Below are positions 1 to 9,375 of a stretch of DNA of 64,000 bases, one piece after another. Below the pieces are notes generated by a model that was not told where the DNA came from, ran no database searches, and was given only the letters and a program-made list of their open reading frames with translations. Source of the DNA: Legionella_C sp048541585 (GTDB lineage Bacteria; Pseudomonadota; Gammaproteobacteria; Legionellales; Legionellaceae); the NCBI RefSeq assembly GCF_048541585.1, contig NZ_CP183303.1, positions 2,542,001-2,606,000 of the forward strand, read 5' to 3'. The translations under genes and the position numbers were made by a program. How positions within the stretch are numbered: position 1 is the first letter of the stretch; every line of letters starts with the position of its first letter.

Positions 1-475
1 CGTGCTGGATCCTGCGAACGAGTCGCAGGACGTAGGCGGTGGTTAAAAGTGTTTTTCATTTTTATGCTTGCAAAGACTCTCCACTCAATCTACGTCCGGT
101 GGCGTGTCTACAGGATCTAGCGATTTGCCTAGCAAACTGGATCCTGCGAACAAGTCACAGGACGTAGGCGGTGGGGTGGTCAAAAAATGCTTTTCACTTT
201 TATGCTTGCAAAGACTCCCCCACTCAACCTACGTCCGGTGGCGTGTCTACAGGATCTAGCGATTTGCCTAGCAAACTGGATCCTGCGAACAAGTCGCAGG
301 ACGTAGGCGGTGGGGTGGTCAAAAAATGCTTTTCACTTTTATGCTTGCAAAGACTCTCCACTCAATCTACGTCCTGTGGCTTGTCCACAGGACCCAGCAA
401 TCTAAATAGCGCGCTGGATCCAGCAATTTAACTAGCGAACTTGATCCTGCGAACAAGTCGCAGGACGTAGTAGAC
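1..475. repeat. Tandem array of a 132-139 bp palindrome-bearing repeat
   Basis: The motif CTGGATCCTGCGAAC recurs at 5, 137 and 276, giving units of 132 and 139 bp, with diverged partial copies at 414 and 440. Each unit has a half A (ending in TCGCAGGACGTAG), an AT-rich spacer containing a TTTTATGCTTGCAAAGACTC-type stretch, and a half B (starting CTACGTCC) that is nearly the reverse complement of half A. The same half A/half B pair occurs as isolated elements at 50154-50235 and 52926-53011, so this is a dispersed palindromic family that has become tandem here. The array is cut by the window start. Short open frames inside it look like chance. Confidence 0.9.
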
Positions 476-498
476 CGTAGTTAAGAAAATGTTTTTCA

Positions 499-531
499 CT
501 TAAGATTCCCTTAAGTTTTTTATGTTAAAAG
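499..531 (+). promoter_or_regulatory. PmrA-like tandem box and -10 for the 560 gene
   Basis: CTTAAGATT at 499-507 and CTTAAGTTT at 510-518 form a direct repeat with 11-bp period, the layout described for the Legionella response regulator PmrA (cTTAATatT-N2-cTTAATatT). A weak -10 (TAAAAG, 526-531) follows 7 bp later, the same distance as in the other such sites in this window. The regulator assignment is inferred from the consensus. Confidence 0.6.
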
Positions 532-559
532 TAGGTCAGCTTAAAAATAATAAAAAGTA

Positions 560-2608
560 ATGGAATTTTTAGATACTGCAGATAAAATTATTCCTGGCTA
601 TTCTCTATTATCTCTTGATGACCAACATGCTTTTCATGCCACTACTGTTGGGCAGAATTTTGTTAATCTTATAGCAAAAATTAACCATAAAGCTGCTACT
701 TTTCAAAGTTCAATCACGCTTTTAAATATGCTTTTTTCATCACTGGAAATACAGAAAGAAAAGTTATTACAAGAGATTGAAAAACTCGTTTATGAATTTA
801 CAGAAACATTTAAAGAACATGAGACATATAAACTCGTAAAAGAAAAATGTGATTTTCTTTTGTTAGCAGAAGATTGTTATAAATTGCATTTTGTCCAAGA
901 AGAAAACCGAAAACTTATTACCACTAAAGATTATTCTAAGGCTTATATTCAACAAAAAACCCTATTAGAAAAAGCACTCACTGCCGCTAGAAATGAATTT
1001 GCTACAACCCGAACTTGGCCAAATGAAGCTAGAATTACTAAATTAAATCAGCAATGCCTAAATGCCAAAACTAGTTGGCTTGAACATTTTCATAATGATG
1101 CTGAATTAACAGAGTTAAGAAATAATATAGCCCAAGAAGAAATTAGAGAAAATCTAAGTCGTTTAGCTCATTATTTTAACTTATTTAATTATCGGCTTAA
1201 GCCAACTAGTATTAAAATCGAGCTTGATAATTTAATTGCAGCAGTTAACCTCTCCAATAAAATGCCTGAAACAATTGCAAAATTAAAATACGAGCATTTA
1301 AGCAATATAATATATTACTGCATGGATAAAGTTAGCATGCTCGATATCCAATTTATTGATTTGCAACAGTTTAATAAAGAACAAGCGAACTTACTTACCA
1401 CAGCTATTTTAGAAGCATTTGCTAATGACTTAGCACTTAATCTTCACGAATTATTAAACCATTATCATTTAAGCTTAAAACAGTATATTAATAAGCAATT
1501 ATTACTAATTAATGGTAAGAATTTAGAGCGAGATACTTTGCCTCAACCACCAAATTTATTAAATTCGCTTTCCTATTTATTAAGTAATCCTCTTTTAAAT
1601 CAGACAAATGAATTTCTGCGCCGTTTATCTGACGCTCATGCTTTTATTCAAGCAACAGGATTTGCCACTCAAAATGAAAGTTCATTTTTAGCAATTTTTG
1701 ATTTCTATAATTATAATCGTTTTGCAGGGCAGGTTGCGGAAGCAAAATCAATATTGAGTAGTTTATTTAACCCGTTTCTTCCACTTTACTCAGAATATAA
1801 AGAGGTAGCTTTATACGAAAAAAGTTTTTTTTGGAAACTCTATCGCACTGTAATGCCTGTAATCATTGCAGTAAGTTTTATTGTACTTATTGCCGCTTTA
1901 TTATCTCCTTTAGGGTTACCTGAATTAGCATTTGCTGCTGTCTTTCTACCGACGTTATTTATTGGGGTAGCTCTTGCAACAAAATACGTTCAGGTAAAAG
2001 ATAAGCTCTATAATGCACTGCGTGAAATGTATTATGAGGGCTCTTATGAAATACCTGAGTTTCAAATTAATGAACGTATGCTAGCTGCCTTTGGTAAAGC
2101 TAGTACGGCTTACATAGTAAAAAATTACTATATCAAAACCATTCAAGCGTGTATTGAAATAGATAAGTTTTATCAAGCCAAAAAAGAAAAAGGACTTTTA
2201 ACTTCTGAAGAGATACAAGCGCAAAAAGACAATACAACCAAATTAAACCTATTATATTTAGAATGGTATGATATTCACAGTAATAGAGAATTAAGCTATA
2301 CGGTCGTTTCATCTATTATATTAACGCGATTAAAAGCTGAAAGTAATAAAGAATATAAAGCATTAAAAGCAGCCTTTGAGAAAGAGTCAACTATAATCAA
2401 TCAAACTATTGATAAAGCCGTAGAAGATCTTGAAGTAACTTTAAGCGGCGAGGAATCCCTATCTAGACCAAAAAATACTAATGCTAAAGCAACAGTACCC
2501 ACGCTGAAAATTCATTATACGCCTAAACTGTTTAAGCCTCGTTGCTTATTAAATAAAATAAAAACAGAAGAATATGCTAATTTAATTAATTTAATTCAGC
2601 CTAAATAA
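560..2608 (+). CDS. Unknown effector-like protein with central membrane hairpin
   Basis: A 682-residue protein that I do not recognise. It lacks a signal peptide, is rich in Lys/Glu/Asn/Leu helices with coiled-coil character over roughly residues 40-420, and has two closely spaced hydrophobic segments at about 430-452 and 456-475, predicted to form a membrane hairpin, followed by a second helical region. The C-terminal 60 residues are polar and Lys-rich. A PmrA-like double box lies about 40 bp before the start. The gene stands alone, convergent with the OPT transporter gene across a shared hairpin. Low GC, lack of a recognisable domain, helical build and promoter all fit a Dot/Icm-translocated effector, but that is inference; it could also be a plain inner-membrane protein. 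Confidence 0.85.
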   Translation: MEFLDTADKIIPGYSLLSLDDQHAFHATTVGQNFVNLIAKINHKAATFQSSITLLNMLFSSLEIQKEKLLQEIEKLVYEFTETFKEHETYKLVKEKCDFLLLAEDCYKLHFVQEENRKLITTKDYSKAYIQQKTLLEKALTAARNEFATTRTWPNEARITKLNQQCLNAKTSWLEHFHNDAELTELRNNIAQEEIRENLSRLAHYFNLFNYRLKPTSIKIELDNLIAAVNLSNKMPETIAKLKYEHLSNIIYYCMDKVSMLDIQFIDLQQFNKEQANLLTTAILEAFANDLALNLHELLNHYHLSLKQYINKQLLLINGKNLERDTLPQPPNLLNSLSYLLSNPLLNQTNEFLRRLSDAHAFIQATGFATQNESSFLAIFDFYNYNRFAGQVAEAKSILSSLFNPFLPLYSEYKEVALYEKSFFWKLYRTVMPVIIAVSFIVLIAALLSPLGLPELAFAAVFLPTLFIGVALATKYVQVKDKLYNALREMYYEGSYEIPEFQINERMLAAFGKASTAYIVKNYYIKTIQACIEIDKFYQAKKEKGLLTSEEIQAQKDNTTKLNLLYLEWYDIHSNRELSYTVVSSIILTRLKAESNKEYKALKAAFEKESTIINQTIDKAVEDLEVTLSGEESLSRPKNTNAKATVPTLKIHYTPKLFKPRCLLNKIKTEEYANLINLIQPK

Positions 2609-2613
2609 AAGTT

Positions 2614-2645
2614 AGGTTAGGGCTAAATTTGTTTAGCCCTAACCT
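2614..2645. terminator. Perfect 14-bp hairpin between convergent genes
   Basis: AGGTTAGGGCTAAA (2614-2627), loop TTTG, and its exact reverse complement (2632-2645). It sits 6 bp after the stop of the forward gene and directly against the stop of the reverse OPT gene, with T-rich flanks on both sides, so it probably serves as a bidirectional terminator. Confidence 0.8.
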
Positions 2646-2646
2646 A

Positions 2647-4656
2647 TTAGAATTTTTCTAATTTACAAACTCGTTTTTCTATCCAAAGCGTTAACATAAT
2701 AGTAGATAAAATACCCAGTAAAATGCCATATGTATGCCAACTTTCACCTACTATTTTTAAAGCGTCTGGCGTATGTAAAATAGAAAAAGGAATAGCTAGT
2801 AAAACGTCAACAATGGCTGAACCTGCGACTAATCCGCAAGCAATTAAAGTTCCTTTTTGTCTACGCTCAGTTTTTTGTTCGTTAGTAAAGGATGTTTTTT
2901 TCTCGAGACGGTTTCGCACATACATCGCTATCATGCCCCCTAAAAATAAGGGAAAAGAAGAAGAAATTGGCAAATACATGCCGATTGCTATTCCTAATAT
3001 AGACAACCTCATATAACGAGTTAGCTTAAATAGTTTAATACTAATTAACAGTACAATGATGATGCCTGCACCAAATAACATCATAGTCCAAGGTAGCGTA
3101 TTACGGAAAACAGCTTCCGTAATGGCAGCCATTAATGCAGCAGTAGGAGCTGGAAGAGATTGACTAATATCCATACCTTCATGCGGCATAACACCCGCAA
3201 TGCCGTATACATTAAAAAGCAGCTGCATAACCGGTGGAATAACCAAAGATGAAACCACAACGCCAACTAAAAGCATTACTTGCTGCCGCCAAGGTGTAGC
3301 ACCTACTAATTGGCCTACCTTAAGATCCTGCGTATTATCATTAGCAATAGCTGCAATACCTGTTACGACAGAACCAATAATAATAGTAATGGCTTCTGCC
3401 GCTTTAATTTGATTAGGAGTTAATGGCAATGGTAGAAATTGGTTAATAATAGTCAACAGCATCCAAGCAGCAAATAACATACCTGCAATAACCACAGAGC
3501 TCCCAGGACTTGCTGTCACACCGACCATCCCAGATAGATAGCCCGTAATAACCGAAAATAAAAAGCCAATAACCAGCACATAAATAACAGCCGCAAAAAC
3601 CAAAGTTGGTGCAAAATCTCCATCTAACCCTGTTGCTTCAATGGGAAAAATATATTGAAAAAATAAAAATAATAATGTGGCTATAATCACAATACCGCTT
3701 ACAATAAATGGAATTGGAATATCCCTATCTGTTCTTGGTACTTGCGCTGCCCAATTACGCTTAGTAGTAAAAGCACTAAAAGACTGCGTAATACTTTTAA
3801 TTAGTGGCCTAACAAGAAGTAAAAACGTCCAAGTGCCTGCAAATAACATAGCACCTATACCCAAGTAGCGTAGCTCACTGTCCCAAAGCAAAGAGGCAGC
3901 TTGATTTAATGGATAATGAGCTAAAAAATCTGGATAAAATTGGCTAACAATAGGCAATGCAACCAGCCAAGAAATAACAGCCCCTATAAAAATACTGACT
4001 GCCATTTCATGACCTATTAAATAGCCGGCACCAATCATAGTGGCCGAAAAGCCTGCCCCAAAACCAAAAATAGAACGTTTAACTACGAACCAAAAATTAA
4101 AATTACTTGCAATAATCTTAAAACCCATTTGCAAAAGTTCAATTAATCCACCAACAGCGCCACCTAAAAAAATCTCTTTAACTCCTACTCGCTCATCTGA
4201 AGATTTTAAAACCTCTGCAATCACTTTGCCTTCAGGAAAACATAATGCTGGCTCGTGAACTAAAATACGACGCAATGGAATAGAAAATAAAACCCCAAGA
4301 ATACCGCCAGATACAGCAATAAAAAAATTTGTTAAATAATCAAAGCTTTGCCAATAATGAATAATAATTAGAGCAGGGATTGTATAAACGATACCGCCTG
4401 CAACAGCTTCTCCAGCAGAAGCTGCAGTCTGGACCGCATTGTTTTCCAAAATAGTAGAATTTTTAAATAAGCGTAAAATTCCCATCGAAATAATTGCTGC
4501 TGGAATAGAGGCTGATGTCAAAATTCCTAACTTTAAAGCTAAATAAGAATTCGACATTGCCAGCAATACAGTCAGTATAATTGCTAATATAATACTACGT
4601 GCTGTTAACTCAGCTACTTTTTTTTCTTCATTTACTTTTGCTACAGACTTAGTCAT
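2647..4656 (-). CDS. OPT-family oligopeptide/metal-chelate transporter
   Basis: About 669 residues with some 14-16 hydrophobic segments. The N-terminal pattern (SNSYLALKLGI, then ENNAVQTAASAGEAVAGG) and the later FPEGKVIAEVLKSSDE segment are typical of the OPT (oligopeptide transporter / YSL) family, which imports peptides or metal chelates across the inner membrane, usually proton-driven. The frame stays open four codons further to a TTG, but I chose the ATG at 4656 because it overlaps the TGA of the upstream gene as ATGA, which implies translational coupling. It is the last gene of the SDR-hutI-DUF3298-OPT reverse operon. The substrate cannot be told from sequence; peptide uptake would suit an organism growing on amino acids. 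Confidence 0.9.
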   Translation of the reverse strand: MTKSVAKVNEEKKVAELTARSIILAIILTVLLAMSNSYLALKLGILTSASIPAAIISMGILRLFKNSTILENNAVQTAASAGEAVAGGIVYTIPALIIIHYWQSFDYLTNFFIAVSGGILGVLFSIPLRRILVHEPALCFPEGKVIAEVLKSSDERVGVKEIFLGGAVGGLIELLQMGFKIIASNFNFWFVVKRSIFGFGAGFSATMIGAGYLIGHEMAVSIFIGAVISWLVALPIVSQFYPDFLAHYPLNQAASLLWDSELRYLGIGAMLFAGTWTFLLLVRPLIKSITQSFSAFTTKRNWAAQVPRTDRDIPIPFIVSGIVIIATLLFLFFQYIFPIEATGLDGDFAPTLVFAAVIYVLVIGFLFSVITGYLSGMVGVTASPGSSVVIAGMLFAAWMLLTIINQFLPLPLTPNQIKAAEAITIIIGSVVTGIAAIANDNTQDLKVGQLVGATPWRQQVMLLVGVVVSSLVIPPVMQLLFNVYGIAGVMPHEGMDISQSLPAPTAALMAAITEAVFRNTLPWTMMLFGAGIIIVLLISIKLFKLTRYMRLSILGIAIGMYLPISSSFPLFLGGMIAMYVRNRLEKKTSFTNEQKTERRQKGTLIACGLVAGSAIVDVLLAIPFSILHTPDALKIVGESWHTYGILLGILSTIMLTLWIEKRVCKLEKF

Positions 4657-5330
4657 GCATTGCCCCAAATTATCTTTTTAACTTCAGGACGCAATGCCGT
4701 CTCTAGTAAGGACTGTGGAATAATAATGGTTTGCGGACCATAAACATAAGCAGCCACTTGATAAGTATCAAAAATAATAGCTAATCCTTTTTTGTCAAAG
4801 GTCCAATCGCTATAATTTTCAATCTCCGCTTCTGTACCATCATTAATCCACTTTTTATCAAAATCTTTTTTCTTAAGTAATTCAGCGCGACAATAATTAG
4901 CAATTGTTGTTAAATAATTAACATTGGGTTTAAAAATATCTTTTAAATTAATTTGTTTACCATCAATGAAGTTAAACGTTCTTATAGTATTATTTGGATG
5001 CGCAGCCCCACTTGAATAAGTCGAAACATCAAATTCTAGGCTAACTACATGTTTGTTTTGAAAAGCTATTCTATAGTCAATATATAAGCTATTTTTACCT
5101 GGAAGCGTTTCTGTAAATGAATCACTATCTGACATATTTTGGGCATTCTTGGTGGTTGTTATAAAGGTTTGTATAACTTGATCAATTTGCCCTTGGTTAA
5201 AGCCTTGAGGATATTTAAGCTCAAGAATAAATGTTTTAGTTTCTTTCTTAACGGTTACCGTTTTAGGTTGCGCCCAAAGAGGATTCGTAACAATACTTAA
5301 ACCCAAAATAAACATGCGCAATAGATACAT
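4653..5330 (-). CDS. Exported DUF3298-domain protein
   Basis: 225 residues with an N-terminal signal peptide (hydrophobic core about residues 3-19, cleavage probably after LWA, residue 20). The mature part contains the SSGAAHPN motif and a C-terminal ..VYGPQTIIIP.. segment characteristic of DUF3298 (RsiV-like) periplasmic proteins; an N-terminal DUF4163-like part precedes it. The molecular function of this domain in Gram-negative bacteria is not established; RsiV in Bacillus binds lysozyme. It lies 18 bp after hutI and overlaps the transporter gene by 4 bp, so it is co-transcribed with both, perhaps as an envelope accessory of the transporter (inference). Confidence 0.85.
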   Translation of the reverse strand: MYLLRMFILGLSIVTNPLWAQPKTVTVKKETKTFILELKYPQGFNQGQIDQVIQTFITTTKNAQNMSDSDSFTETLPGKNSLYIDYRIAFQNKHVVSLEFDVSTYSSGAAHPNNTIRTFNFIDGKQINLKDIFKPNVNYLTTIANYCRAELLKKKDFDKKWINDGTEAEIENYSDWTFDKKGLAIIFDTYQVAAYVYGPQTIIIPQSLLETALRPEVKKIIWGNA

Positions 5331-5348
5331 ATTTCTTTCTCCAATGTT

Positions 5349-6551
5349 TTAATCAATCCATTGTCCTGCAATCATCGTCGCATGCGGTAACGGATAACCG
5401 AAATGATAACATAATATTGCAGCATCTTTGAGCGGCCAGCGTATCAAATCAGCAGCTAATCCTGGCTGAATTTTACCTGTTTCCTCAGCAATACCTAATG
5501 CTTGTGCTGCATTGGTGGTAACACTTTGTAAAACTTCTTCTACTGTTAGATCAAAAAATTGGCAAGCCATATTCATCATAAGTAATAAAGACGTGGTTGG
5601 AGATGAGCCAGGATTGCAATCAGTTGCAATAGCTATCTTAACTTTTAATTGACGCAGTAAAGCAATAGGAGGTTTTTTTAGGGCACGTAAAAAATAAAAA
5701 GCGCCAGGAAGTAATACTGCGATAGTTCCCATAGTAGCCATGGTTTTAGCACCCGCTTCATCTAAATATTCTAAATGATCACAGGATAAAGCCCCCATTG
5801 CTGCAGCTAGTTTACTGGCACCTAAATTTGATAACTGTTCGGCATGACATTTAATAGGTAGCTTTAATTCTTTTGCTGTTAAAAACAGTTGTTCAGTTTG
5901 TTTATAAGAAAAAGCGATAGTTTCACAAAATACATCTACAGCGTCAGCTAAACCTAATTCAGCAATAGCAGGTAACATTTCTTGACAAAGGTAATCTACA
6001 TATCCTTGGGAATTATTAATAAATTCAGGAGGAATTGCATGCGCACCTAAAAAGGTAGTTTTAATACGCATGCCACTTAAGGATTCAAGTCGGCGTGCAA
6101 CAGTAAGCATTTTAATTTCACTAGCTAAGTCTAAACCGTAGCCTGACTTAATTTCAACCGTAGTAACGCCTTCAGCACGCATAGCTAATAAGCGAGAGAG
6201 TGACTGAACAATTAGTTCATCTTCAGTTGCAGCACGAACTTGTCTAACTGTAGATAAAATACCTCCGCCTGCACGAGCAATATCACTATAAGTAGCTCCT
6301 TCTAGGCGCTGTTTAAATTCATTCGCACGATTACCAGCATAAATTAAATGAGTATGGCAATCAATGAATCCTGGCGTAATGAGCTCATCATTACAATTTT
6401 CTTTAACAGTCGCTGTAATAGCAGGTAATTTAGTTTCATCACCGCACCAAATAATTTTTTTTTTGTAAATTGCAATGGCTTGCTGAGTAGTTATATTACC
6501 ATCAACGTTAAGGATTCTAGCATTAGTAAGAAGTCTATCGCATGTCAACAT
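5349..6551 (-). CDS. hutI: Imidazolonepropionase
   Basis: 400 residues, full length for HutI, which hydrolyses 4-imidazolone-5-propanoate to N-formimino-L-glutamate in histidine degradation. Amidohydrolase features: GFIDCHTH at 61-68 with metal ligands His66 and His68, a RANEF..GATYSDIARAGGGI segment, the KCHAEQLS and SCDHLEY motifs, and IATDCNPGSSPT near the C terminus. The start lies 3 bp after the stop of the upstream SDR gene. hutG lies separately at 10369 on the other strand, and hutH/hutU are not in the window. Confidence 0.97.
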   Translation of the reverse strand: MLTCDRLLTNARILNVDGNITTQQAIAIYKKKIIWCGDETKLPAITATVKENCNDELITPGFIDCHTHLIYAGNRANEFKQRLEGATYSDIARAGGGILSTVRQVRAATEDELIVQSLSRLLAMRAEGVTTVEIKSGYGLDLASEIKMLTVARRLESLSGMRIKTTFLGAHAIPPEFINNSQGYVDYLCQEMLPAIAELGLADAVDVFCETIAFSYKQTEQLFLTAKELKLPIKCHAEQLSNLGASKLAAAMGALSCDHLEYLDEAGAKTMATMGTIAVLLPGAFYFLRALKKPPIALLRQLKVKIAIATDCNPGSSPTTSLLLMMNMACQFFDLTVEEVLQSVTTNAAQALGIAEETGKIQPGLAADLIRWPLKDAAILCYHFGYPLPHATMIAGQWID

Positions 6552-6554
6552 ATA

Positions 6555-7313
6555 CTATTCCAAATTTGGCACCACATGAGGGCTTTTTAACCATGAAGAA
6601 TGATGACGGTTATCATAAATATCCCATTCTTCGGCGTTATAATGCTCCGCTTTTACTTTAAGTAATAGCCAACTTAAAAAAAGCGCAACTGTTTGCGTTG
6701 TTAATAAGCGATTTTCCGATTTAAGCGTTTTAAAAAATTGTAGTTTTTCATCATGCATAAACTGACTTTGACGAATTAGAGTTTGCATATCAGTATCAAT
6801 AATACCAGGTTTTACGCTTGCAAAAGCGACCGTTGGGCATTCTAATTGCCAGCAACGTGTAAGCATGGCTAGAGCTGCTTTAGAAACACAATAGGCTGCC
6901 CAACCTGCAATAGGAAAATAAGCAGCTCCAGAGCTAATAGTTAATACTCGCCCACCTTGAAGCTTATCTAGTAATAATTGAGTAAGAAATAAAGGTGTAT
7001 TTAAATTTGTTGCGAGCGTTTGCTGCCAAGCTTGCTCTGTAATCTCACTAATCGGTGCAATAGGCTCAATAATACCGGCGTTATGAATTAAACCTTTAAT
7101 AGTAGATTTATCTTTTAAGAAAGTTAAAATAGCTTGTTGCCCTGTTAGTGTGGAAACATCGGTACTAAGAAAAGAAATTAATGGAGAATAAGAGGCTGTT
7201 TCTTGTAATGCAAATTCGCGACGACCTACGATTAATACATCTTGTCCTTGTTCAGCCAATGAATGCGCTAATGCACGACCAATACCAGTGCCGCCACCAG
7301 TAATAATAAACAC
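6555..7313 (-). CDS. Short-chain dehydrogenase/reductase
   Basis: 252 residues, a classical SDR length. The Rossmann motif TGGGTGIG is at 5-12, NAG at 78-80, and the catalytic triad is Ser128, Tyr141 and Lys145 (YCVSK). The start is a GTG preceded by AAGGAG at good spacing. It is the first gene of the hutI operon. Substrate specificity cannot be inferred; the family covers sepiapterin-like, sugar and ketone reductases. The oxidoreductase assignment is secure, the physiological role is not. Confidence 0.93.
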   Translation of the reverse strand: MFIITGGGTGIGRALAHSLAEQGQDVLIVGRREFALQETASYSPLISFLSTDVSTLTGQQAILTFLKDKSTIKGLIHNAGIIEPIAPISEITEQAWQQTLATNLNTPLFLTQLLLDKLQGGRVLTISSGAAYFPIAGWAAYCVSKAALAMLTRCWQLECPTVAFASVKPGIIDTDMQTLIRQSQFMHDEKLQFFKTLKSENRLLTTQTVALFLSWLLLKVKAEHYNAEEWDIYDNRHHSSWLKSPHVVPNLE

Positions 7314-7726
7314 GGCTACTCCTTAACTCAGTATAAAGGTCCAAATAAAATAGCTTATTCTACCGGAATCAATTAACAATGCTAATAGTCATTTAAAATT
7401 AGCTATAGGATATTGGAGTAAATACTTTACCTTCCACATTCCGCTACTTATTTAAATCTGTATATTAGGTTTTGCCAAGACTGTTTAAACATATAAGGTT
7501 ACTTTACAGGTCAGTATGTCATACAGTAAGAATTTTGGTTAATTTTAGTTAGAATGAGCAAATCTCAAAACAGGGCCGTTTTTTGACTGTATTAAAAGCT
7601 AATGGATTTACTATCATTAATCTAGACTATAAAGAATTATATACCGGACTCTATCAAATCAATAATACTATATATAAAAAAACCCTTTCTCTTATATATC
7701 ATTAAAATCTTATATGCCTTTATAGG
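7314..7726. other. AT-rich intergenic region upstream of two divergent genes
   Basis: This gap of about 410 bp separates the divergent SDR operon and the 7790 gene. I find no ORF with a ribosome binding site, no tRNA-like fold and none of the repeat families seen elsewhere in the window. Confidence 0.5.
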
Positions 7727-7759
7727 GCTAATAAAATCTTAAGATCAATCTACTATAAT
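7727..7759 (+). promoter_or_regulatory. PmrA-like box (one weak half) and -10 TATAAT
   Basis: GCTAATAAA at 7727-7735 and CTTAAGATC at 7738-7746 are in register with an 11-bp period; the first half is a poor match. A perfect TATAAT (7754-7759) follows exactly 7 bp after the box and lies about 30 bp before the start codon at 7790. Confidence 0.5.
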
Positions 7760-7789
7760 AGGATAAGTGACTATTATTTTTAGATTTTT

Positions 7790-9361
7790 ATGTTAGAAAA
7801 ATTTTTATTACCTTCAGAAGATGAATATATCGTTTCCTATATTAGCTTAGAACACACTATGCACGCATTGCTTGCAATAAGCAAAAAAGTTGGAAATCAG
7901 TATGTTTTAGTAAATAGTATTGGTTTAATGCAGGTTAATCAAAATATAAGTAATCGTGATTATGCTGCACGTGAGGTTCGAGCTATCCATGAACTAATTA
8001 ATCCAGGGCGCGATGCTGCTTCTGCATATGCGAAACATTATAAAGTTACGAATGCACAAGCCAAAGGTTTACTAAATTTTATTAAGAAGCAACGAGGAGA
8101 CATCTATTCTTTTAGTGAGTTTTCGCGTAATTGTCATAATTTCGTTATTGCAACATTATCTTTTCTTGGAATACATGATGAGGATTTAATCAATTGTATT
8201 CTACCACCACGAGATAGTAGTACGCGTACTATATTAGAGCGAAAGCAAGTACCAGGACAGTTGTTACAAGATGAAAATTTCTCTACTTATGCTTTCTATG
8301 GTAAAGATAAAAAAACCGCTAACAAGAGCTCATCTAGTAATGAATTAAATACATGGGTATGGCCTGAAAATATAACCATTATTGATAAAATAAAATATAA
8401 ACTTAATACCTCTTATTTTAAACTTATTGAGAAAACTCCTGATATAGAAGATAACGATTCAGATGAGAAAATTAGACTAAAAAAAGCAATTTATTTACTG
8501 CGTGATTATCAAAACGGGAGCTCGCTCGCTCATCCAGGGCGGACCTATCGCGAAGTCGTTCAAAATTTTCTTGACTCATTTGATTCGGAACAAAAGAATG
8601 TAAATGATTTAGTGACTGGCCTGCGACAAGAAATTGTTAACTATCATATAAAAAATGGCCAAGCTGGTTATCCTCGAGGAAGCCTAAACCAAAGATTATT
8701 ATTTATTGATTTTGTATTAAATACAGAGCGCCGTCCTGACTTTAAACCCTTTGAATTTATTAAGCCATCAATTAATCAAGATGCGGAATCATTATTATAT
8801 GAGATAGTACATCGGGATATAGATCCCTTTTATTCAGATACAATTGATGCACAACGTAGAGAAAAATTTAGTGAATGTGTCACAAAAAGTGGTAGCATTT
8901 TTGAGTACAGTAAAAAATTATACCAGCAAGGTAAACTACCAATAGCTGACTTTCTGGAAGTGTTAAGCACTAACAAAGAAGACAATATTCCTTTATATAC
9001 TTCGGTAGAGCTAGAAAAGCTAGTTATTAACTTAATCAATAATAAAAGATGGAATAAAGAAAGCGGCGTATTTTGGAAATCCTTACCAGAAGGTATAGGA
9101 CAAATGCGTGAATTGAGTCATTTTGGCCTTAATAAATTAATAGAAATCGCAGAGGAACGAGAAAAAAGTATTAAGTTTTCGTTTCTTGAAAATACCGGTA
9201 TAAGATCAAACATAACGAGTGAATTTTATACGTTACTTACTTCTCTAAAAAATTCTACCCAAGTGCAAGCTACTCTTGCAATCACAGCTTTCTGTGAGAA
9301 ATGGAATTTACCAAATTCTCCACCAGAGCAAAAAGTAGAAATATTGCAATTAGATCTTTAA
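7790..9361 (+). CDS. Unknown protein, possible papain-like (permuted NlpC/P60) N-terminal domain
   Basis: 523 residues without signal peptide or membrane segments. The N-terminal 130 residues carry a His in a hydrophobic strand context (EHTMHALLAI, His22/His25) and later SRNCHNFVIATLSFLG with Cys115 at the head of a predicted helix. The order His...Asn-Cys-helix resembles circularly permuted NlpC/P60-type thiol hydrolases (LRAT/YiiX group). The remaining 390 residues are helical, charged and unrecognised. The gene has its own TATAAT promoter with a PmrA-like element. A translocated effector with hydrolase or acyltransferase activity is a reasonable hypothesis; the domain call rests on motif likeness only. 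Confidence 0.82.
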   Translation: MLEKFLLPSEDEYIVSYISLEHTMHALLAISKKVGNQYVLVNSIGLMQVNQNISNRDYAAREVRAIHELINPGRDAASAYAKHYKVTNAQAKGLLNFIKKQRGDIYSFSEFSRNCHNFVIATLSFLGIHDEDLINCILPPRDSSTRTILERKQVPGQLLQDENFSTYAFYGKDKKTANKSSSSNELNTWVWPENITIIDKIKYKLNTSYFKLIEKTPDIEDNDSDEKIRLKKAIYLLRDYQNGSSLAHPGRTYREVVQNFLDSFDSEQKNVNDLVTGLRQEIVNYHIKNGQAGYPRGSLNQRLLFIDFVLNTERRPDFKPFEFIKPSINQDAESLLYEIVHRDIDPFYSDTIDAQRREKFSECVTKSGSIFEYSKKLYQQGKLPIADFLEVLSTNKEDNIPLYTSVELEKLVINLINNKRWNKESGVFWKSLPEGIGQMRELSHFGLNKLIEIAEEREKSIKFSFLENTGIRSNITSEFYTLLTSLKNSTQVQATLAITAFCEKWNLPNSPPEQKVEILQLDL

Positions 9362-9375
9362 ACGTTTACATGGCA

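Noticed and set aside
1..475. CRISPR-like array
   Set aside because: Units are 132-139 bp with conserved, not unique, spacers, and no cas gene is near.
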